DNA of 64,000 nucleotides from Pohlia nutans (taxonomy: Eukaryota; Streptophyta; Bryopsida; Bryales; Mniaceae): the NCBI GenBank assembly GCA_022496805.1, contig CM040089.1, positions 44,438,372 through 44,502,371 on the forward strand, written 5' to 3'. The notes under the pieces are model-generated. The model did no database searches and was not told the DNA's origin. It saw only the letters and a program-made list of their open reading frames with translations. A program made the translations under genes and the position numbers. How positions within the stretch are numbered: position 1 is the stretch's first letter; every line of letters starts with the position of its first letter. This document shows, in pieces, positions 46,650 to 57,780 of the stretch.

Positions 46650-47268
46650 TTAACCCCTAAAGGACCGTAAGGCCCCCACGCGGCTTGTGGAACTAGAAAG
46701 TGGGGAAATTCGGATTCTTGGGCTTTGAATTGTAGGATGAGCAACAAAGAGACCCTCGCTCTTTTTGAGAGCCGAATCTATAGGTACTTCTTGATTGGAA
46801 ATTCATCAAGTGAGCGATTTTTGATGATTTTTTTGAGTTGCACGGTGGGTATCTAGGCGTCACTTCAGACCCTCATATCTTCCTCCTCACACCTCCAAAT
46901 TACTTGAAATTTTTTGCACATGTTTAAAATGATGATTTCTACTCACAGTAAAAATTTCAGAATTTTTGGAGCACTTTTGAACAATCCGATTTTAGCATGT
47001 GTACAAAATATCCCAAACAAGTTCCATCAATCTTCTCAACGGTGGCATTTTCTCAAAAATTGTGCGATTTTGTTGAACTTTTTTTCATAAAAAAACTATG
47101 TAAGTCTTTTTTAGTTTCAACGGTGCCGATCGTCAAAATTACCCACATCAATGAGGAATTGAGCTTACTACAAGAGCTAGTCAAGAAAACAAGAGCTAAG
47201 TTCAACACCACCACCACCCCCCCCGCCCCCCCCCCCCCCCCCCCCCCCCCCCGTCCTTTAGGGGTTAA
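46650..47268. mobile_element. TTAA-flanked element, family D copy 2
   Basis: 619 bp, same orientation as the copy at 30970. Ends TTAACCCCTAAAGGACCGTA and (reverse complement) TTAACCCCTAAAGGACGGGG. It differs mainly by an expanded C tract (27 C in a row at 47226-47252) just inside the right end. Confidence 0.8.
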
Positions 47269-48178
47269 GGTAAATATGCACGCCAATGATAAATTTTGAC
47301 AAGCATTGTACATGAATAGTTTCTTGGTCAACTCTCTTAAGCTTGGGGGAACTTGTGGGAACTCTCTTTTACCATTGGGAAGGTCACAAGTTTCATACCC
47401 CTCAAGCGGTGGAGGGCCTTGCTTTAAGTTTTTCTTCAACTCACCATAGACTAGTTTTGAAAAAGAGTCTAAAGTGTTCCACTTTGAGACACTCTTTTCG
47501 GGTAACTCTATTGTCAAAATACACTAATAGCCATAATCACTGTAGTGGAAACTGCAATGTAATTTCTCCCAGAGATTTGCACGTTACTGTACACTGGAAA
47601 GACCAGATTACATACAAATATCCAACATCGCATTGATGCTCCCCAACATCATTCATTCTATCTCTCTCTCTTGCGCCATGTATTACCGACACTACAATTA
47701 TACTATTCTACTCAACGTCCACAGGACACTCACTGCAGCTACTCCGCTACTCAGTCTCCAATTTGAGTATATATATATATATAAACACAGACACTGTACT
47801 AGCAAACATCCTGTTGCAATGCAACAACAGATGAAAGCGCAAGAATTGCATTGGCCATTGGGAAAATGGGAACGTGGGAACATAAAAGGAACATGGGCAC
47901 ATGATGGGAACATTAGGGGAAATGATGGAAACACTACTGTAGGGGAAATGATGGGAGCCTTTTGGGAACAGAATGAAACTGCGGAGAACAATTGAGGAGC
48001 ATGATGAAAAAATTGGATGAAAGATATGGATGTAAAACTTGGATGATTTCGTGACATGGTCTTGTGACACTGTGTATAATATAATAGATATCACGGCCTG
48101 TACGTCATGCTCCGGATCAAGTCTGACGACGTAAGCTCTGTTGTATTAATTCATCTCACATGGGATGCATGGCTTCAG
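47269..48178. other. Spacer and probable 3' end of the histidine kinase gene
   Basis: Includes a SINE-like stretch at 47343-47490, an (AT)n at 47769-47783 and a purine-rich block with repeated GGGAACAT/GGGGAAATGATGG (47865-47975). The part nearest 48178 is probably the kinase 3' UTR (minus strand). Confidence 0.35.
47343..47490 (+). mobile_element. SINE-like copy (weak)
   Basis: Head GAACTTGTGGGAACTCTC ... ACCATTGGGAAGGTCACAA and B-box-like AAGTTTCATACCCC resemble the copy at 45262. A GGGTAACTCTATTGTC end motif follows at about 47501. Confidence 0.35.
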
Positions 48179-51100
48179 TCACAAAAAATCTCTGCCTTCG
48201 CTGCTACAATTGGACGACGTTCGAACTGGCCCGCCATTAAAAGACCCCGTTTTAATCACCAGCGGTGCATTCACCAAGTCTTTCTTCAGGAATCTCTCCA
48301 GCAAAGCGTGCAGTTGCTTCTGATCCAGCGGCTGCCACACACGAATCAAAATCTCTCCATCAGTACGTACGTTTCACAATCCTCAACATCATTCTATTAT
48401 ACTCATCTGCTGCATGCATGTGAAAATCACCCAGTCAAGCAATCCAGTGACTACATGAAACGTCGTTTGATGAATCTACTACAGTAGGTGAACCACATTC
48501 AAGGAAATCAAAAACGTAGTGTCCAGGAACATATCAACGATCGATCCAAGAAATTCAATCCACGTAAAACTCCACACCACGTCAAATCTTTCAGGAACTC
48601 ACTCAAGAATCTGATGTTTAAGCGCTGAGTATAGTGCCCATTATTATTAGACTGACCAAATTTTCGTTGATTCTTCTTACCAATTTCAAGGGGATTCCAA
48701 TACACCAAAGTTTCTGGATATTGTCTACAAAAGCTACTAACAAGGGTTCAACGCAAGTTCTGATGCATGTTAAGGTGGTTTTCAAACTCAATGTTTACTC
48801 ATCATGCAAGATTGTAGGATGTCGCATTGAGGTTCATGTTGCAATTAATGACACAAGTACCTCTACCAAATTAGAGTCACAGTGGCTACCACAACAGAGC
48901 CTACAGGTCAAAATTTATTAATTTACCTTGGTTAAATAGTCGTCCATTCCGGAGGTGAAGCACAATGACCGAGTTTTCACCACCACGTCAGCTGTCACAG
49001 CAACGATGGGGAGCCGATGATGAGGGCAAAAATCCTCGCTGGAATTCTGACACAGCTGGCACGTCTCCAGCTCCCATTTTCGGATCCGTCGAGTCGCTTC
49101 CCAACCATCGATCTGCCCAATCATACAATCCTCGAGTTAATCGTCCTCATTGACCACCCAATGGAGAATCATAACAGAATTATACAAAATTATAGCATCA
49201 AAAACCAATGAAGTGGTGAAAAACCCATAAAAAGAAGTTTTCATTTTGATTAGTACTTACCTCTGGCATCTGAATATCCATCAATACCAGATCAAACTCA
49301 TGCCCCTCCTTTTGGTTTCGCACAGCTGTGACAGCCTCCACCCCACCATCTACAGTCGTCACAGAGGCTCCATACCGTGACAGCATCGAAGATGCTACTC
49401 TTCTGTTCACCATGTTGTCGTCCACCTGAACATGAATTCATGCCCAAAATTCATTCATTAAAACCATGGGCTTTCATCAGGTGCTAGCCATTGGCTTTTT
49501 TCAGAATCCTCACAAAGTTCCCACAATGAAGTGTTAAATAGTCAGTTACCCAATCCACCCAAGCGTCAAACACTGTATATTAGGCTGTTTCAAGAATGCT
49601 TAGACGGCATCACAGGGAGATTGATCCGAAGGGAGGTACGAAAAACATAGATGCAATTCATAGGGAGACCTCCACAGGGAGCCTTCCCCACGATCAGCAA
49701 TTTGCACCTACTGTATCACAAGATGCTTATGTCACTATTTAAAACCGTTTCCATTCAAAAACTTTCAACATGATATATTTCCAATGAATTGCATGGGGAG
49801 GTCTCCTCACGGTTGGATTCTCTGTATGGCACACATCCCTAGGATTGATGTCCAAAAATCACTAAAAAGTGGAGTTTTACTATAATTATAAAATAGAAAA
49901 AAACAGGCTGTTGGCTGTTGGCTGTTGGCTGTAAAAACAGGAATGAATCTTGACCAACTTACCACTAAGATCTTGCTGCCGCTCAGCATTTGGGCATTGG
50001 CATTGGGTTTCTTCATGGGCCTTCGGGCTGGTATACCAACCGTTTCCAACAACACAGTGGCAAGGGTGGCATAGCGAAGGGGCTTGGCTATGATGTGGGA
50101 GATTCCCGCATCCTTGAGCTCCTTCTCTTCACAAGGGCTGAGGCCCATGGACAGAGCTAAGATCGGCAGCGTCTCCCGGCTTGGGATCTTCCGAATGGCA
50201 GACGCTAACTCCAGAATGGATTCATGAGGTAACCCTTTCAGATCCACTACCACTGCCTGCACCTTCGTGCTTCGGTCCCTGCAATCAACACCCCAGCCTC
50301 ATCCTCCTTAATTTCTGCTCCCACATATATAGCCGTTTCAGGCTACTACTCTTCTGATAACGTTCTGAGAATACTCTTGTAGACACTCGAAAACTCCACA
50401 ACTTTGGATGTGACAAACTTAAGGCGCTGTGAACATCCATATCAATACACGTGTGGTATATATCTACATAAACCCCACGGCAGCAGAAACTGAATGCCCA
50501 AGCACACAGCAATGGCTTTACCCAAAGCTGAAATCCTCCTCCGACACAAGGTTATCAGATTGTATTCTTGTGATAGTATCCTGATAACACTCTCGTGGAG
50601 AGAGTACTCAAGCATGGTGTGACTAAAATCATGGACATATATCAAAACAGTGTTCATGGTGGCAAAACGTAAATGCCTACATACCTTTTCAGAAAATCCA
50701 TAGTGGATACCACGTCCTCTGTAAATGAGTCAATGCTGATGCCTAAGCACCGCAGATAACTGGCAGTCACTTCCTGTAGTACCATACATAGCATTTGATC
50801 AGCACATCCGCATCATTGCGATTATCCAATTGTAAGAGCGTCTAACAGGGTTGTTTTCAGTAAAACTTAGATTGTTTCAGAAACTTTTATATTGTAGATT
50901 GTTCCCCATGATAAACAGGGAGGTTTTCCTATGGTCACAATGATTATACAGGTACGGGCCTCCTTTGGTGTCATGGGGAGGACTCTCACCATACAGACTT
51001 CTCCATGACTCAAGGGCAAGTTTCATTTTTAATATTGTCTAAATGTTCATGAAATAATCTAATTCCATTGAAAACCCTGTTATTTCGTTGCGCGACCAAT

Positions 51101-54100
51101 CTGTGGAATGCTTTCTCTATGGGAAATTACCACTTGTGAAAGCTAACTAAACTCTAGGGTTGCTACCCGAGCAATTGATGTTAATGAAGATTGTTACAGT
51201 ACCTGCCGCACAATATTGCTGTCAACAAGAGCAACGTGCAGTCCTTTCAATTTGGTCTTCTCTGCCATGGAAGCTTTCAGGCAGCTACTGAGCTTCTCAT
51301 CAGCCATCTCCGGAACAGATAAAGGCAGAGTAAATTCAAACACGCTTCCCTCTCCCACCTTGCTCTTCACAGTGAGAGCCCCGTTCATCAATCTGATCAA
51401 TTTCTGTACTTGCAACCACACGTACACCAGTGGATCGTGAGTACAATAAAGATCAATTGTTGGACGCTCCCAAAATGTACACGCGGACACGCTGGCACTA
51501 CCCATAATACTCAAATTAAGAATAAATTTGAACCTCCCGTTCTTATCACTCAGTCTCATGTTTACAACAGGATATCTTTACCTGACAAATTGACAAGCCA
51601 ATGCCAGTCCCTCCATACTCCCTTGAGGTGCTGCTATCAGCTTGCGAAAAGGGTAGGAACAGGCGGTTCTGTAGATGGAGAGGGATGCCAATACCTAACA
51701 AAAAAAGCAAGTTCTAGAGATCAATAACAAAGGAATTGACACAGCGAAATTAAATATTGTGAATCACACATCGTGAACGTGTCGAGTCATCAAACGACAA
51801 AAGAAAATTACTAACCCCTACCAAGGGGACCAAGTTCAAAATAGAAGTCCACTTTGAAAGGTAATAGTCGATTCTACTAGCTTACACTTCTATCATTCAT
51901 ATTTCGATCAACTCTTATAATAGATCATATGGAAGCAGTCACTTTTGGCCACTTAGGGGTTGAAATGTTTTAGAAAAACAGTACTACTACTACTAACAGT
52001 AGATAGTTCATGTTATCTCAAAGGTGAGATATATGGTTGAAGAATGACGCAAATGTGGCCACAAAATGAACTCGTAAAATTTGTAGAGTTTTGTGAGGAG
52101 TCACGAACCTGTGTCTTCAACCGAAACGATGACTGTGAAGTCCTTTGGTGGCTTGCAGGTCCTGCCAGAAATGGTGGTCAGTTTCCACGCCCTCCAAGCC
52201 AACACGGCTTCTATAGTGTTGGCTTCATCTCCAGGATGCATGCTTAGTCTGGGAGCAGTATTTCCTCTGGCCAAATCCGACGCTTCTCTCCTTAACCCCG
52301 TCTTCGGATAATGGTAGCTTTGATGAGGGCTGGGGTTGGGCACCACCTGCGATAGCTGTATGGATGCAGGTGCCTTCGGAGTCGGGTCTACTATGTACAC
52401 AGACTGACAGTCTGAAGAACTTTCCTCCTCTTCCGAATGAGGATCCATCACGCGTACGGACACAAGAATGCTACCCTCCTTGGTGAACTGCCATGACACA
52501 ATTCAGGAACATAGTTACATTAAGAATAACACAAAAGCAGCCGAATCTATACCATATACACAGGATTTCCCATGTCATCCAAAAAAACATAATTCTATTC
52601 TGCCACATATTCATCTCTCATTGGTTGTGACTTGTGAATTATCTTGTACATGTGGCACTCAAAAGAATCACATTCTGGCTCATCCTCTACGGTACTAACA
52701 TATGGCTCTAGCTGTGGTATGTTTGATGAAGCTGAAGCTTGCAGCAGCATAGATTCCAAATTTCAGAGCATTAAGGGAATCTGTACAGACTACCAAAGGA
52801 AAGAGGAAGACAGAGAGCATAAATCATATCTGAACTTAAGCTCACAAGAGACAAAAGAGAAAAGTAGGTTTGATGAGAATAGAAAAGGTTGGACGGGGAA
52901 AGTCGGAGCAATGCTTACCTTCAAGGCATTACTAACCAGATTCACCAGAATCTGCAAAAACAAACACTCCATCATTTCAACGTTGTTTCTTTGAGACTGA
53001 CATTTCTTCCAAGACATTAATTTGCCGTCATGATCTCGAAAACGATTAAAAATGTACGACAAAGGAAACCAAGGAACTTGTCCAGTACCTGACGAAACCG
53101 TCCAGGATCACCAACTACACAAGTTGGCACAGCCTCATGTACCAACATGAAAACCTCCAGCTTCTTCTGTTGCAGTTTCTCATCGAACAAAGTGAAGACA
53201 CTGTCCACTTCCTTGCGGAGGTTGAATGCCACCGACTCCAGCTCCATCTTGCCAGCCTCAATCTTGGACAAGTCAAGAACATCGTTGATGAGCGCACTAA
53301 CACAACCACCACCAAAGCACCGTGCATGGATCCTATTAGCACATTGAACCACACCGAAACCTCTGGCTGGCACTTCCAAGTGGATTACACGTTGATAAAA
53401 CATTCTACTCTAACAGACATTCCCATCAATATATGCACAATTCAAGCGTTAAGCTTTGATTTTTCAGTGGTTGGGAGAGAGGTGGTGTACATGAGCGCAT
53501 TCCCACTTGTTTGCGCCACTTTGACATAATCCAATTGTTGGGCTGTTAATTCAGTTCCCATCAGCAAATTGGTCATTCCTGCAAAACATCAAATAGTCAG
53601 AGACCACACACATTAATCCACTCCCATTGACTTCCAACTCATTCATGAATGGGACGATGGAACAAACTAGCTTCAAAGTATTGGGGCCGAAACTATTTTG
53701 CAGACATTAGAATAGCCTGGGGCTATTATCGATTTAACGTACTAAAAAAGGGTTAAGCTCCCTCTAAACTCGAAAAGACCTAAGGGAGCGAAAACACCCG
53801 GGCTTTTTTGCGCAAGAATTATAAATAAACCCCAAGATCAAGCTTCCCACCATATATTAGGGCGAATCATTGTCCAGAAACACTCACCAATGACTCCATT
53901 CATGGGCGTCCTACATGAAACAGCAAACAGGAATGGGTCGTCAGTGCATAATTAGAATGACAGACATGGAGACCAAGAATTCAATTGAACCTGCCACAAG
54001 GAACCCTGACCATATTACCAGGCAGTAATGGGTACAAGAATGATGGTAAATTCTTGGTAATCACTTGCTAAATTGAACAACCACTTGCAAAACTTGCTAA

Positions 54101-56325
54101 ATACAGCAGTTTGGCAGTAATGTTTACTTCCCAGTGGATTGGACAAGGTTCCCTGCGTGCAATCCTAACCTCGCCATTAATCGATCCCATGGAAGGGATA
54201 CAGACAACAATGAATGGCATGATCATGGGAGCAAGGCAATTGGGGTACAGACCTGATTTCGTGAGACACTGTGGCCAGAAAGCTAGACTTGGCCTTGTCG
54301 GCGGCTTCGGCGGCCTGCTTGGCGGCCTTGAGATCCTCGTTCATCTTCTCGATGGTGGTGCACTCGCGCTCGATGAACTGCATGCGCTTGACGACGTAGA
54401 TGACGATGATGGAGAAGAAGAGCACCACCAGCGACATGAGCAGCGGCCACGCGATGATGTTGCGCAGCGCCACCAGCTTCAGGCTGTGCTTGGGGATGCA
54501 GCGCAGCTCGAACTGCTGCGTGCCGTAAATCCAGCTCACCGACGCCACGCCCTTGGCATTCGCCGTTCTCCCCGCGGGATCGTACAGCGGCAACACGCAC
54601 GTCACCCCGGCCACATCGCTGCAGTTGTAATCCCCGTTCAGCTCGTAGTCTGTCTTGGCGATTGGGTCCACAATGTACACCGCCACCACGTCCATCTCCA
54701 CGTCGTCGATGAACCTGGCCTCCCTCCATTGATCACCCCAAGCGTACTCGATCAGCACAACCATGACAAGGTAACATAATCTTAGAGCCAAGTTCCACGG
54801 GTGAAACATCTCATTAAAAGACAAGTTTTTAGGGACTTCGGGGACCAAGTTCCACATTTCATATGAGATTTTGAGAAAAAAGTGGTAGAGAAGTTGTCAT
54901 GAAGCATTGCGGTTCTGAAGCTCAAGACTTCAAGGCAACTTCTGCATAACCAATCAAATTTGTTCATGTTTCACCTCAAGCAAGTCCATGGAACATGCAC
55001 AACTTCATGGCTGGGTATGAGACAAACCCAAGTTCCACTTTTCCCCTCCTCTTGCCTACTTCCATGGGCAACTTCTCAAACCCATGGAACTTGGCTCTTA
55101 TACACAAACTTCTTAATTCCCAAGGTCAAAATACAATGTAGATTTTGGAAGCCTAAAGCGTACTTTGGGTGGTCCGATCGGCATCTGAAAATTTGATGGT
55201 AGGACGAACACAACATTGGGCTTCGAGAACCTACAAGTAGTTTTTCTACCAAAACTGAATTATGGAAAGATCAGTGTGTCTGGTAATGGCAAACAGGACC
55301 ATAACCATTTCGTGGATTTTGCGTAACAGGATGTGAATCCCAAACCCTAAAAAGCGTCGAGATGATCTCACCTGGACAGGACTTTGGAGAAGATTTCAGT
55401 GACGTTGAGCACGGTGCCAACGTATCCCCGGCAGGCCTGCCTGCGCGCGTCCGTGGTGGTGAACGAGGACCCAACGAGACCGGGGCCGTAGTAGGCAAGA
55501 TAAGCACCCATCTGCCACGCCGCGCCGGCTTTGGTGGCGGGCGAGAGCGCGAACAGCCCGGTATCCCGAGTGGCGAAGATGGCCGAGCGCAGGACCGCAT
55601 GCGCCGCGGGGTCCAGAAGCGCCACCGGCGCGTCCGTCGGTTGGGATTCGAACACGATGGGCGCGTACTCGGAGAAGTTGGCCCGCAACTGCGTTGCATT
55701 GTTGCGCCACACGCTGATGCTGCCGTTCCATTTCCTCTCGAACGCGGCTCGCTCGCTCTGCAACACGCGCTCCATGTACACCAGGCTCCTCACGTTGGGG
55801 CGCAGCCGCAGCGTCTGCAACGTGAATGTGCGCCATATGCTTTCGTTCAGATCGCGCACACTTGCCACTAATCCTATGATTACGAACGACGCGTTCAGAT
55901 TGTTCTCCATTTCGGACTTGAGTATCTGAAATCATCAAAAACACTGTGGTCAAACAATAATTGTGTCTAGAACAATGGCCGGGATCATCGATGAAAAGGT
56001 CAGATTCAATTGCCCTACTGGAACTGTGCCAATTTCGCCATGGATGCCATTTCAACAAAGACTGTGAGGCAATTGGATTTCTCACCTCCTTCCGATTCTC
56101 GCACTTGAGGGAAAACTCCTCCTTCATGTTATGCAATGAGACTCTCCAGAGCCAGAACCCGACGACGCAAGCGACGATCAACCCACACAGCACGACCGCC
56201 GCTCGCACGTACTTGTTCTTCATGCACGCGGTCCACTTCCTGTGCCAGTTCTTGTGCCATACTCGGTGCCACGAAGGGAACAACGATTTCCGCGAACTCC
56301 ATCTCTCGCTGATACTGTGCTCCAT
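48179..56325 (-). CDS. CHASE-domain hybrid histidine kinase, cytokinin-receptor family
   Basis: Fifteen exons in continuous frame on the minus strand: 56325-56086, 55925-55372, 54714-54253, 53910-53888, 53578-53491, 53296-53089, 52951-52919, 52487-52109, 51694-51582, 51403-51203, 50773-50685, 50278-49963, 49425-49261, 49112-48927, 48331-48179 (TGA). The product is about 1,069 aa, in the range of Arabidopsis AHK receptors. In order: N-terminal TM (about 40-60), CHASE sensor (about 85-280), second TM, phospho-His in [15 protein letters not shown] (about H416), ATPase with [19 protein letters not shown] and [10 protein letters not shown], a receiver-like segment without the key Asp, and a true receiver (VDDN; phospho-Asp in [10 protein letters not shown], about D952; DYLTK Lys). 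The CHASE Asp that binds cytokinin in AHK4 seems conserved (ALLDPAAH). It should sense a ligand in the ER or outside and pass phosphate to HPt proteins. Exon 3 could start at 54780 instead (+22 aa). Confidence 0.9.
50846..51078. mobile_element. Small inverted-repeat element in kinase intron 10
   Basis: Ends CAGGGTTGTTTTCA and (reverse complement) CAGGGTTTTCA, 233 bp, non-coding. CAGGG ends recall hAT MITEs but no 8-bp duplication is visible. Confidence 0.4.
51811..51964. mobile_element. Small TTAA-type element G in kinase intron 8
   Basis: About 154 bp with ends CTAACCCCTACCAAGG and (reverse complement) TCAACCCCTAAGTGGCC. Flanks are degraded from TTAA. Same end style as families A to F. Confidence 0.45.
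54785..55097. mobile_element. Tourist-like MITE in kinase intron 2
   Basis: 313 bp with inverted ends GAGCCAAGTTCCACGGGT / GAGCCAAGTTCCATGGGT and TTA on each flank (54782-54784, 55098-55100), the PIF/Harbinger target duplication. It ends only about 70 bp before the predicted exon 3 acceptor. Confidence 0.75.
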
Positions 56326-57717
56326 GCCCTCACTCGTGACGCGCCATTCGCGTTCAAAACTTGCTTCGAACGGGGAGCCAGTACAGCAAGTTTGTCATCT
56401 AAACCTGAGGGAAACGATGAATGATCCGTCCCTTGAAGAGTCGTACGAAACGCTTGCAGCTCTGAATCACCTGCTCCAACCCAACCTTGTCTGTCGCCAA
56501 TGCCACTCCCTCATCACACTTTCTGGTGGATTTTTAGCATCAGTGACGAACCTCGCACTCGAAACCCCAAGCGCCAACGACATATCCTCACCCCACTAAG
56601 TCGATCTCACTGTCCAGCTGTGGATCACATGAATCCTTACAGTACCAAAGGAAAAATAAAAATACTCTGCCTAGCTAGTGGCGCCAATCGCCACCGTTTC
56701 GCCACCTCGTACCAAGCTCCGACGCCCACATTCCCATGATCTGTGCACTATGATTCATGCGAGTAACATCTACTGTCAGAATCAGTCCACCGCACGGTTA
56801 CGTTCGATCGCCTCTGCTCCACACCGTCTCCTTCCTTAGACTGTCTCAAATTTGTTGATATGATTCTGCCTATTCTGGGACATTGTTCTTCGATCGCAAC
56901 AAGAGCGAGCTTTGACAACATTGTGTGTTCGCTGGTTCAAGAGTTGTTGACTCTCACTGATCAAAAGTGCTGGCTAACTTGGAAGTTACTAACTTAAGCG
57001 TAGCAGAAAACTCACAAGGTGGGTGAGCGTTCAGATGTTGGTGAAGGATAGAACTCGTCACATTGTGTGAGGGTGTTAAAAAAGTGACAAAAGTTGCTGT
57101 GTGAAGTCCAAGTGAGAGTGATGGGAAGAATCGGCATGCATGAGTCGGAATGAAATATCCATCGTGGGATTGCGACGCGTCGGCCCTGTTGCCCATTTGC
57201 ACTGGCACTGGCACTGACGAACGCTTTTCAGTCTCAGTCATCACCCAACCGGATTTCGTTTCTCACTGAAAATCTGCATTCAGTGCCGGTGGGCGCACTC
57301 ACTCGTTGCTGCATTCATTGCCTCCACCTTCCTTCTGGCCTCCGACCTCGCTTGTTCCTGCCCGCCGGCGCTGACGGAATTCCCCCCAAAATGATAGATA
57401 GATAGATACATAGATAGAAACTCCGGTCGTTTTAGAGGGCCGGCGTGAATATAGTGTCTGTTCGTTTGGTTAATGACCCCAAAATGACATGTATATATGT
57501 TCTGACTTTCTAGAGGAAAACAATCAATAAAAAACTGAGACTTTTGTTCATTCATGGACTTGAGAGTGATGCTACAGCCCTATTGGACGTGCCAAAGTGA
57601 ATTTTTTTTTTCGAAGTTTACTTGAACCAGGAAGCATGTTTGTTTTTACTTTCAAATTTTCACTTTCAAACCATAACATTCAGTAGCCTCTGTGAGTGCT
57701 GCCTCCCTCCAACAGAA
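56326..57717. other. Upstream region of the histidine kinase gene
   Basis: Probable 5' leader and promoter for the minus-strand kinase. Contains a (GATA)n tract at 57393-57416 followed by an 70-bp segment (about 57414-57480) whose relative occurs at 62562. Short ORFs here have no recognisable domain. Confidence 0.35.
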
Positions 57718-57780
57718 TGATGTGGAATATCCCACATCATTTCATCCTCCCAATGAAATGATGTGGGTTATTCCACATCA
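57718..57780. repeat. Compound palindrome, 28-bp arms
   Basis: Arms 57718-57745 and 57753-57780 are inverted complements with one mismatch and a 7-nt loop. Each arm is itself an imperfect palindrome (TGATGTGG ... CCCACATCA), so four half-sites alternate. Confidence 0.8.

Noticed and set aside
45140..47520. Treating 45145 and 47501 end motifs as the two ends of one large element
   Set aside because: Several complete, unrelated elements lie between them and the outer flanks show no duplication; each motif is better seen as a separate remnant.
54111..54779. 222-codon plus-strand ORF, and similar long plus-strand ORFs at 55362-55929
   Set aside because: They lie antisense to the GC-rich CHASE and transmembrane exons of the kinase, which carry clear domains; no domain is visible on the plus strand.
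57280..57555. 91-codon minus-strand ORF upstream of the kinase
   Set aside because: Runs through a (GATA)n microsatellite and a dispersed repeat; no domain.
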